Below, in pieces: positions 37,991 through 46,614 of a stretch of DNA of 64,000 nt. The stretch is from JAUXFS01 sp963772635 (GTDB lineage Bacteria > Pseudomonadota > Alphaproteobacteria > Rhodospirillales > Defluviicoccaceae), in assembly GCA_963772635.1 (NCBI GenBank), contig CAVYYK010000032.1:1-64000 (forward strand), written 5' to 3'. Each line of letters begins with the position of its first letter. Within the stretch, counting starts at the first letter, position 1. A program made the translations under genes and the position numbers. The notes below the pieces were generated by a model. That model ran no database searches. It was not told the DNA's origin and was given only the letters and a program-made list of their open reading frames with translations.

Positions 37991-38989
37991 ATGTTTGAGC
38001 GCGTAACAAGAAAAGTCGCGGTATCGGTCCTGGCATTCGCCACGGCATTCGGTCTCGCGGCGGGAACGGTACGGGCCGCCGAGAAGTGGGACATGCCGAT
38101 GGCCTATGCCGACAGCAACTTCCACACCCAGAACGGCAAGCTGTTCGCCGAGGCGGTCGGCATCGCCACCGGCGGCAAGCTCGAGATCGTCGTCCACGGC
38201 GGCGGCTCGCTGTTCAAGGGCAACGAGATCAAGCGCGCCATTCAGACCGGCCAGGCGCCGATCGGCGAGCGGCTTTTGTCGGCGCACGAGAACGAGAACC
38301 CGATCTTCGGCACCGACTCGGTGCCGTTCCTGGCGACGTCCTTCGAAGCGTCGGAGAAGCTGTGGCAGATCGCCCGCCCGACCATCGAGAAGGTCCTGCT
38401 CGAGCAGAATCTGGTCCTGCTCTATTCGGTGCCGTGGCCGCCACAGGGTCTCTATTTCAAGAAGGAGATCAATTCGGTCGACGACATGAAGGGGATCAAG
38501 TTCCGCTCCTACAACAGCGCGACGGCGCGCATGGCCGAGCTTTCCGGCATGCTGCCGGTGCAGATCGAAGCGGCGGAACTGTCCCAGGCCCTGGCGACCG
38601 GCGTCGCCGAGTCGTTCATCTCCTCGGGCTCGACGGGCTACGACCGCAAGGTCTGGGAACAACTCGATCATTTCTACGACGTCAGGGCTTGGCTGCCACG
38701 CAACTACGTTTTCGTCAACAAGGACGCCTGGGACGCCCTCGACAAGGACACCCAGAACATCGTTCGCGGCGTCGCCTTGGTGGCCGAGAAGGCGGGAACG
38801 GCTCGCTCCGAGCAGTTGACCGGCTGGTACCTCACCCAACTGGCCCTCAACGGGATGAAGGTCCAGGAGCCCTCAGATCAACTGCGCACCGATCTCGAGA
38901 AGATCGGCGAGGTGATGGCCGGCGAATGGGTCGAGAAGGCCGGCCCGGAAGGCAAGGCCATCGTCGACAAGTTCAAGGCGTCGAAATAG
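37991..38989 (+). CDS. dctP: TRAP transporter solute-binding protein DctP
   Basis: 332 residues with signal peptide cleaved near TVRAAEKWDMPM. DctP-family features: MAYADSNFHTQNGKLFAEAV, SVDDMKGIKFRSYNSATARM with the carboxylate-binding Arg, and GVAESFISSGSTGYDRKVWE. The ribosome site GGGAGG lies before the ATG. It captures an organic acid in the periplasm for DctQM. The ligand is not predictable from sequence. It follows the oxidase gene by 57 bp. Confidence 0.92.
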   Translation: MFERVTRKVAVSVLAFATAFGLAAGTVRAAEKWDMPMAYADSNFHTQNGKLFAEAVGIATGGKLEIVVHGGGSLFKGNEIKRAIQTGQAPIGERLLSAHENENPIFGTDSVPFLATSFEASEKLWQIARPTIEKVLLEQNLVLLYSVPWPPQGLYFKKEINSVDDMKGIKFRSYNSATARMAELSGMLPVQIEAAELSQALATGVAESFISSGSTGYDRKVWEQLDHFYDVRAWLPRNYVFVNKDAWDALDKDTQNIVRGVALVAEKAGTARSEQLTGWYLTQLALNGMKVQEPSDQLRTDLEKIGEVMAGEWVEKAGPEGKAIVDKFKASK

Positions 38990-39002
38990 AGCCGGAAGCG
39001 AG

Positions 39003-39026
39003 GAGCCCGGAAGGTCACCCGGGCTC
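39003..39026 (+). terminator. Hairpin between dctP and dctQ
   Basis: GAGCCCGG (39003-39010) pairs with CCGGGCTC (39019-39026) and is followed by TTCC rather than a T-run. Such partial terminators or mRNA-stabilising stems commonly sit after binding-protein genes, letting DctP be made in excess over the membrane subunits. Confidence 0.55.
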
Positions 39027-39073
39027 TTCCGCAATCCCCGCAATGCGTTTGATCCCTCTTTGAGGGACCGCCA

Positions 39074-39622
39074 GTGGAGACGTCGGTGATGGACGATATA
39101 GGGCGCAGGATCAGGCCGGTGCTCGATCTGATCTATACGGCCTGCGGCTGGATCGCCGCGGGGTTCCTGCCGTTGCTGCTGGTGGTCATCGTCCTGCAGG
39201 TGCTCGCCCGATGGACGGGAAACGTTTTTCCCGGCGCGACCGCCTACGCCGGCTACTGCATGGCGGCGGCGTCGTTCCTCGCCATGGCCTACGCGCTGAA
39301 CTACGGCGCCCACATCCGGGTAACGCTGTTGCTGACGAAGTTGGGCAAATGGCGCCGCTTCGGCGAGTTCTGGTGCTTCGGCATCGGCACCGCGGCCGCG
39401 TCCTACTTCGCCTTCTACGCGATCAAGGCGACTTACTGGTCGAGGAAGCTCCACGACATATCCCAGGGCCAGGACGCCACGCCGATCTGGATCCCGCAAA
39501 TGGCGATGGCGATCGGCGTCACGGTCCTCGCCATCGCGCTGGCCGACCACTTCATCCGAATGCTGTTCGGAGGCATGCCCGACATCGGTGAAGACACGGT
39601 CGAGGATCATCACACCGAATAG
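39074..39622 (+). CDS. dctQ: TRAP transporter small membrane subunit DctQ
   Basis: 182 residues from a GTG (an ATG 15 bases on is possible). Four membrane helices, including AAGFLPLLLVVIVLQVLARW, FPGATAYAGYCMAAASFLAM and MAMAIGVTVLAIALADHFIR, and the 'GAHIRVTLLL' element of DctQ. It scaffolds DctM. Downstream dctM starts 11 bp after its stop. Confidence 0.88.
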   Translation: METSVMDDIGRRIRPVLDLIYTACGWIAAGFLPLLLVVIVLQVLARWTGNVFPGATAYAGYCMAAASFLAMAYALNYGAHIRVTLLLTKLGKWRRFGEFWCFGIGTAAASYFAFYAIKATYWSRKLHDISQGQDATPIWIPQMAMAIGVTVLAIALADHFIRMLFGGMPDIGEDTVEDHHTE

Positions 39623-39633
39623 GCCGATCGATC

Positions 39634-40944
39634 ATGGAAAACCTCGAACTCACCGGGATCTTTCTGTTCACCCTGTTCCTGCTGCTCGGAACCGGGGTCT
39701 GGGTCGGCCTGGCGCTTCTCGGCGTGGCGTTCGTCGGCATGGAGCTGTTCACCAGCCGGCCGGCGGGCGACGCGATGATCACGACGATCTGGACGTCGTC
39801 GTCGAGTTGGTCGCTGACCGCCCTGCCGCTGTTCATCTGGATGGGCGAGATCCTCTATCGGACCCGCCTCTCCGAGGACATGTTCCGGGGGCTGGCGCCG
39901 TGGATGGCGCCGCTGCCGGGACGGCTGCTGCACACCAACATCGTCGGCTGCACCATCTTCGCGGCGGTTTCGGGGTCCTCGGCGGCGACGCTGATGACCG
40001 TCGGCAAGATGTCGATCCCCGAGCTTCGCAAGCGCGGATACCCCGAGCACATGATCATCGGCACGCTGGCCGGGGCGGCGACCCTGGGCCTGATGATCCC
40101 GCCGTCGCTGACCCTGATCGTTTACGGGGTCACCATCAACGAGTCCATTTCCAAGCTGTTCATGGCGGGCATCCTTCCGGGACTGGTGCTGGCCGGGCTG
40201 TTCATGTCCTACATCGTGATCTGGTCGTTTGCCCGCAAACACGAGGTTCCGCCGCCCGAGCCGAAGACCACGCTCGTCGACAAGATCAAGGAGTCCCGGT
40301 TTCTGATCCCGGTGATCCTGTTGGTCTCGTTCGTGATCGGCTCGATGTACCTGGGTTGGGCGACGGCCACGGAAGCCGCGTCTTTCGGCGTGATCGGCGC
40401 CCTCGTGCTGGCGGCCGGCCAGCGATCGCTGACCAGGGACACGTTCTTCGCCAGCCTGATGGGGGCGACGCGGACCTCGTGCATGATCGCGCTGATCCTC
40501 GCCGGCGCCGCGTTCCTGTCGCTGTCCATGGGGTTCACCGGCCTGCCACGCCACTTGGCGGAGTGGATCGACTCGCTCCAATTGTCGCCGACGGTGCTGC
40601 TGATGGCGCTGATGGTGTTCTACATCGTCATCGGCTGCTTCCTCGACGGCATCTCGTCGGTGGTGCTGACCATGGCGGTGGTCGAGCCGATGATCCGCCA
40701 GGCGGGGATCGACGTCATCTGGTTCGGCATCTTCATCGTCGTGGTGGTGGAGATGGCGCAGATCACCCCTCCGGTCGGGTTCAACCTGTTTGTCATGCAG
40801 GGCATGACTCGCCATCAGATGAACTATATCGCCAAGACCGCCTTGCCGATGTTCGCGTTGATGGTGGTGATGGTGTTCATCCTGATCGCCTTTCCCGAAA
40901 TCGCCACCTATCTTCCGGAAAACATGAAGCCGGGACCCAGCTAA
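39634..40944 (+). CDS. dctM: TRAP transporter large membrane subunit DctM
   Basis: 436 residues with the DctM segments LLGTGVWVGLALLGVAFVGM, ALPLFIWMGEILYRTRLSED, GCTIFAAVSGSSAATLMTVG, GTLAGAATLGLMIPPSLTLI and VEMAQITPPVGFNLFVMQGM. It forms the sodium-driven elevator for the DctP ligand. The dctP-Q-M set ends here; the TauE-like gene begins 31 bp later and may be co-transcribed. Confidence 0.95.
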   Translation: MENLELTGIFLFTLFLLLGTGVWVGLALLGVAFVGMELFTSRPAGDAMITTIWTSSSSWSLTALPLFIWMGEILYRTRLSEDMFRGLAPWMAPLPGRLLHTNIVGCTIFAAVSGSSAATLMTVGKMSIPELRKRGYPEHMIIGTLAGAATLGLMIPPSLTLIVYGVTINESISKLFMAGILPGLVLAGLFMSYIVIWSFARKHEVPPPEPKTTLVDKIKESRFLIPVILLVSFVIGSMYLGWATATEAASFGVIGALVLAAGQRSLTRDTFFASLMGATRTSCMIALILAGAAFLSLSMGFTGLPRHLAEWIDSLQLSPTVLLMALMVFYIVIGCFLDGISSVVLTMAVVEPMIRQAGIDVIWFGIFIVVVVEMAQITPPVGFNLFVMQGMTRHQMNYIAKTALPMFALMVVMVFILIAFPEIATYLPENMKPGPS

Positions 40945-40975
40945 TAGTCTGATTTCGAAACGGTCGGATAAGCAT

Positions 40976-41724
40976 GTGACGGAGCTTCTGCTGGGCGAGA
41001 TGGGCCCTTGGGCCTATGCCCTGGCGGCAGGCGCGGTGTTCTTCGCCGCCATCCTGCAGAGCGTCGACCGGGATGGGGTTCGGCCTGACGGCGGCGCCGA
41101 TCCTGGTGCTCGATCGATCCCCGGTTCGTGCCGTCGTCGGTGCTGTTGCTGGGGCTGCTGGTGGCGAGCCTGGCGGCGATCCGCGGCCGCGCCGACGTCG
41201 CCGTCGGCGAAATGGTCGTCGCCCTCGCCGGGCGTGTCGCCGGCGCGCTGATCGCCGCCGCCACCCTCGCCGTCCTCGGCGGCACCACCCTGTTCTCCTT
41301 GCTGTTCGCCGGCCTGGTGCTCGTCGCCGTGATGGCTGAGCGTCGGCACCTGGCACGTCCGGCTGACGCCGACATCGCTGTTCGTCGCCGGATTGTCCTC
41401 CGGCGTCATGGGGACGGTCACCGCGATCGGCGCGCCGCCGATGGGGATCGTCTACCAGCACTCGCCGGCGGCCAAGGTGCGGGCGACGCTGAACGGCTTC
41501 TTCGCGCTGGGCACCGTCGCGTCGATCGCCTCCCTCGCCACCTTCGGCCTGTTCACGAGTTGAACACGTGCTGCTGGCGCTGAGGCTGCTTCCCGGCCCT
41601 GCTCGCCGGGTTCTGGCTGTCCCGGTGGCTCACCGGGATCGTCGACCGCGGGCTGATGCGCCCGCTGATCCTCGGCGTCTGCGTGGTGTCGTCGCTGGCG
41701 ATCGTCTGGAAGGCGGTGACGTGA
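40976..41724 (+). pseudogene. TauE/SafE (TSUP) family exporter, several frameshifts
   Basis: From a GTG at 40976 the reading TELLLGEMGPWAYALAAGAV FFAAILQS is followed, in other frames, by TGMGFGLTAAPILVL, VPSSVLLLGLLVASLAAIRG, AGLSSGVMGTVTAIGAPPMG, FFALGTVASIASLATFGLFT and RPLILGVCVVSSLAIVWKAV with a TGA at 41722-41724. Put together these make a normal TSUP protein of about 250 residues, a family that exports sulfite, sulfoacetate or other small anions. At least four single-base breaks occur, so it is either decayed or badly sequenced. Its place after a TRAP/ThDP/oxidase set is noteworthy. Confidence 0.75.
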
Positions 41725-42698
41725 TCGGCCGCTCCGCCCTGGCGCTGATGTCGGCGCTCGGACGGCGCGCGCCCATGGTGCTGGTGATCGGCGTCGTCCT
41801 CGGCCTGGTCCTGCCCCAGGTCGGCGCGATCCTCAGGCCGGCGGTGCCGGCCCTGGTGGTGCTGTTGTTCGGGTTTGCCCTCGTCCGCATCGACTGGTCG
41901 GCGGTCGCCGCCGCCTTCCGAAGGCCGTGGTGGATCGGCGGCATCGTCGCGGTGCTGATGGCGGCGGTGCCGGCGGCGGTCTACGGGGTGGCGGCATCCC
42001 TGCAACTGCCGGCGGACCTGACCGCGTCGCTGGTGCTGATGGCCTGCGCGCCGCCGATCGGGTCGGCGCCGAACCTCGCCTTCATCCTCGGCCTCGACGC
42101 GGTGGTGGCGCTCAACGTGGTCGTCGTCGGGACCCTGCTGATGCCGGTCATCGCGCCGCCGATGGTGTTCGCCATCCTCGGCCTCGATCTCGGGGTCGAG
42201 CCGGAAATCGTCGCGCTGCGTCTGGTGGCGACGATCGCCATCGCGCTGCTGCTGGCGGCGGGCTTGCGGCGGATGCTCGGCCGTGAACGGATCATCCGCC
42301 ATGGCAGCGTCCTCGACGGCGGCACCGCGGTGGTCATGGTGCTGTTCGTGATCGCGGTGATGGAGGGGGTGCAGGCGCGGCTGGCGACGGAGCCGGCGAC
42401 CGTCTTCGCGTTCCTGGCGGCGGCCTGCGTCGCCAATTTCGGGCTGCAAGCGCTGTTCGCCGGATTGGCGCCAATCGCCCGCGGCCCCACGGCCGGGACG
42501 CTGCGCCGCCAGATGCTCACCGTCGCGCTGATGGCCGGCAACCGCAACATCGCCCTGTTCCTGGCGGCGCTGCCCCCCGAGGCGGTCGGGTTCCTGACCC
42601 TGTTCGTCGCCGTCTACCAAATCCCGATGTATGTGACGCCGCTGTTCGCCGGCCGCCTCTACCGCCGGCTGATCGGTCGCGACGAAGCTGCGCCGTAA
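41721..42698 (+). CDS. BASS-like (bile acid:sodium symporter superfamily) carrier
   Basis: 325 residues from a GTG overlapping the preceding TGA. About nine to ten hydrophobic helices. The crossover-like segments are MACAPPIGSAPNLAFILGLD and LMAGNRNIALFLAALPPEAV, comparable to the 'xCxPGGxxSN' and 'GxxNxxLA' motifs of SBF/BASS carriers. Substrate unknown. A longer upstream frame is possible but lies inside the TSUP gene, so I chose the coupled GTG start. Confidence 0.65.
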   Translation: MIGRSALALMSALGRRAPMVLVIGVVLGLVLPQVGAILRPAVPALVVLLFGFALVRIDWSAVAAAFRRPWWIGGIVAVLMAAVPAAVYGVAASLQLPADLTASLVLMACAPPIGSAPNLAFILGLDAVVALNVVVVGTLLMPVIAPPMVFAILGLDLGVEPEIVALRLVATIAIALLLAAGLRRMLGRERIIRHGSVLDGGTAVVMVLFVIAVMEGVQARLATEPATVFAFLAAACVANFGLQALFAGLAPIARGPTAGTLRRQMLTVALMAGNRNIALFLAALPPEAVGFLTLFVAVYQIPMYVTPLFAGRLYRRLIGRDEAAP

Positions 42699-42722
42699 CG
42701 ACACCACCACAGCGGATCGAGC

Positions 42723-43951
<1,229 letters not shown>

Positions 43952-43955
<4 letters not shown>

Positions 43956-44699
43956 GTCAATGCCCTCTCCGCCGGCGCGCCGTCCTCGACGACGCGACCG
44001 TCGCGCAATCGCACCACCCTGTGCGCATAGGTCGCGATTTCGGGTTCGTGAGTCACCAGAACGACGGTAATACCGCTCTCGTTGAGCCGTTGCAGGAGGT
44101 GCATGATGGCATGGGAGGTCTGGGTGTCGAGGGCGCCGGTCGGCTCGTCGGCGAGAATGATCTTCGGCTCGTTGACCAGGGCCCGCGCGATCGCCACCCG
44201 CTGCTGTTCGCCGCCGGAAAGCTGCGACGGTTGATGATCGAGCCGGTCCGCCAGATCGACCTCCGCCAGGCAGTGCCGCGCCCGCACATCGGCATCGGCG
44301 CGTCGGACGCCGGCCGTAAAGCAGCGGCAGCTTGACGTTGTCGAGGGCCGCGGTGCGCGGCAACAGATTGAACTGCTGGAAGACGAAGCCGATGGTCTCG
44401 TTGCGCAGTTCGGCGAGCGCGTCGGCCGAGAGCTCGCCGACATTCCGGCCGTCGATCCGCAATGTCCCGGCGCTGGGGACATCGAGGGCACCGATCAGGT
44501 GCATCAGCGTCGATTTGCCCGAACCCGACGGCCCCATGATCGCCACCAGCTCGCCGGCGCGAATATCGAGAGAAACGTCGTTCAACGCCGCGATCACCAC
44601 ATCGCCGACGCGATAGGTCTTGCCCAGGTCACGGCAGGAGATCAGCGGAGCGCCGGCGCGGTCGTGGGGAGGATCGCCGCCCCCGGGCGCCGGGATCAT
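43952..44699 (-). CDS. MacB/LolD-like ABC ATPase, frameshifted
   Basis: From the ATG at 44699 (overlapping the adaptor stop) it reads ISCRDLGKTYRVGDVVIAAL, Walker A AIMGPSGSGKSTLMHLIGAL, and Q-loop IGFVFQQFNLLPRTAALDNV. One base change near 44300-44320 moves to the next frame, which continues RADADVRARHCLAEVDLADR, the signature QLSGGEQQRVAIARALVNEP, Walker B ILADEPTGALDTQTS and the H-loop VLVTHEPEIATYAHRVVRL. Total about 248 residues, normal for the family. All catalytic motifs are present once the frame is repaired, so an error in the sequence is likely. Confidence 0.9.
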
Positions 44700-45916
44700 C
44701 GACGCTTTTCCCTCATCCGAACGATCACCGGCTCCCCCTCCGTCAGCGGGCCTTCGACGACCTCCGTGAACAGTTCGTCGCTCAAGCCCACCCGGATCGC
44801 CCGCGGCTCCGGCGCTCCGGAGGCGCCTCGCACCCACACCGTCGCCCGCGCACCGCCATCGATCGTTCCCGCCGCCCCGCTCTCGGCGCTGCCGGGAGCG
44901 GCCCCGGTCGGGTTCGGCGGACGAAAGCGCAACGCGTCGTTGGGAACACGCAAGACGTTGTCCCGGCTGCCGTGCAGGATCTGCACGTTCGCCGTCATCC
45001 CCGGCAGCAGCTTGAGATCCGGGTTGGTGGCCTCGATGACGACCGTGTAGGTGACGACGTTCTGCAGCTCCGTCGCCGCCACCCGGACCTGTTCGACGCG
45101 GGCGGACATCGACCGGTCGGGGTAGGCGTCGACGGTAAATGTCACCGGATCGCCGGCGGCGACGTCGCCAATATCCGCCTCGTCCACCTGGGCCTCGATC
45201 TGGATCCGGCGCAGATCCTCGGCGATCAGGAACAGGGTCGGCGACTGCAGGCTCGCCGCCACCGTCTGGCCGACGTCGATCTTCCGGTCGATGACGATCC
45301 CGTCGATCGGGGAGCGGATCTCGGTCCGGTCGAGATCGATCTGTGCCTGTGCCAAGGCCGCTTTTCGCTGTTCGATCGCCGCCTTGGCGTTTTCAAGTTG
45401 GGCCTTGGCAACCAACAGATCGGCCCGCGCGGTGCTGACTTCGGTTTCCGCAATGTCGAGGGCGCTTTCCGTGGCAAAGCCTTTGCGGGAGAGAGACCGC
45501 TGGCGGACGACCTCGCGCTCCGTGCGAAGGAGGACGGCTTTCGCCTTTTCGATGTTCGCCTCCTGAACCGTCACCGTCGTCTGCGCCACCGCCAGATCGG
45601 CCTTCGCCTGCGCCACTCGCGCCTCGAACGTCTTCGGATCGAGGCGGGCAATGACCTCGTCGCGATGAACGACGCTGTTGAAGTCGGCGAGTAGAGCGGA
45701 GATCTGGCCGGAGAGCTGCGAGCCGACTTCGACGGTGACCAGCGCCCGCACCGGCCCCGAAGCCGACACGGTCCGCCGGATGGGTCCACGGCTAGCCGCC
45801 ACCGTGTCGTAAACGACGACGTCGCGGGATTTCCCGGCGAGCCCGAAATAGGCGGCTGCGCCGCCCGCGGCGACCAGAACAATAACGATCAGAAACAACA
45901 GCGAGCGACGTTTCAT
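44696..45916 (-). CDS. HlyD/MacA-like periplasmic adaptor
   Basis: 406 residues from the ATG at 45916 (MKRRSLLFLIVIVLVAAGGA), a single N-terminal membrane anchor. It has paired barrel-sandwich strands (GSQLSGQISALLADFNSVVH and IRSPIDGIVIDRKIDVGQTV) around a long coiled coil (about 95-190, rich in KAVLLRTEREVVRQRSL and ALAQAQIDLDRTEI). A beta-barrel and membrane-proximal domain follow (LLPGMTANVQILHGSRDNVL RVPNDAL). It links the MacB-like permease to an outer-membrane channel. It is first in the three-gene operon. Confidence 0.92.
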   Translation of the reverse strand: MKRRSLLFLIVIVLVAAGGAAAYFGLAGKSRDVVVYDTVAASRGPIRRTVSASGPVRALVTVEVGSQLSGQISALLADFNSVVHRDEVIARLDPKTFEARVAQAKADLAVAQTTVTVQEANIEKAKAVLLRTEREVVRQRSLSRKGFATESALDIAETEVSTARADLLVAKAQLENAKAAIEQRKAALAQAQIDLDRTEIRSPIDGIVIDRKIDVGQTVAASLQSPTLFLIAEDLRRIQIEAQVDEADIGDVAAGDPVTFTVDAYPDRSMSARVEQVRVAATELQNVVTYTVVIEATNPDLKLLPGMTANVQILHGSRDNVLRVPNDALRFRPPNPTGAAPGSAESGAAGTIDGGARATVWVRGASGAPEPRAIRVGLSDELFTEVVEGPLTEGEPVIVRMREKRR

Positions 45917-46217
45917 GGGTTCCACGCCGGGGGTGAAGATCGGGATCGCTTGTACGCGATCACGAACCAACATACTAATTTACTAGTATTGCTCACTTTC
46001 GCCGTTCGGCAAGGCGTACTCACCGCGTTGGCGAGCCGTGGCGACGTCCCACCGACCGCCTCTCCCGCCGAAAGTGGCCGGCGCACCACCGGTCGATCAT
46101 CCAGCGTGAGTCCGCTGTCGGACCTTCGGCGGAAAATGACAAGACAGGACAAACGAGATCGATTACCAGACAAAGGGAAACAGGCCTTCATCGCACAGAA
46201 GAGAAAGGAGAAGGAAT

Positions 46218-46586
46218 ATGATATCGACAAGAGCTATGGGCATTCTGGCGGTCGCCTTGCTCTGCTGGTCGCATCAGGCCGGCGCCTTCGAATGTCCTCG
46301 ACCGGAGAAGACGTCCCCGGGCGTCCTTCAGGAAACGAAGCAGGACGAACAGGCGCTGGCGCAGATGTTCGCCGGCGGTGACATCGACAACAAGATCGGC
46401 ATCGCCGTCGCGGATTTGCAACGAAGGTATCCGCAAGCCAGCGACACGGAATTGGTCAATTACCTCGTTGGCGCATACTGCCCCGTGGTCGCCGGAATGC
46501 CGGGCCTCAGCGAGACGCAAAAGACAGCCAAGGTCGAACATTTTGCCGCGACGCTGTTCGAGATGCTCTCGGAGCAGAAACTCTGA
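46218..46586 (+). CDS. Small secreted protein upstream of the H+-ATPase
   Basis: 122 residues, signal peptide MISTRAMGILAVALLCWSHQ with cleavage near AGAFEC. Two cysteines in the mature part (FECPRPE and GAYCPVV) could form a disulfide. The body is helical and soluble (DNKIGIAVADLQRRYPQASD, TELVNYLVGAY). AGGAGAAGGA precedes the ATG. I do not recognise a family. It lies 28 bp before the P-type ATPase gene and is probably co-transcribed. Confidence 0.75.
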   Translation: MISTRAMGILAVALLCWSHQAGAFECPRPEKTSPGVLQETKQDEQALAQMFAGGDIDNKIGIAVADLQRRYPQASDTELVNYLVGAYCPVVAGMPGLSETQKTAKVEHFAATLFEMLSEQKL

Positions 46587-46614
46587 CGACAACGATGCCT
46601 TGGGAGAAGCCGCG

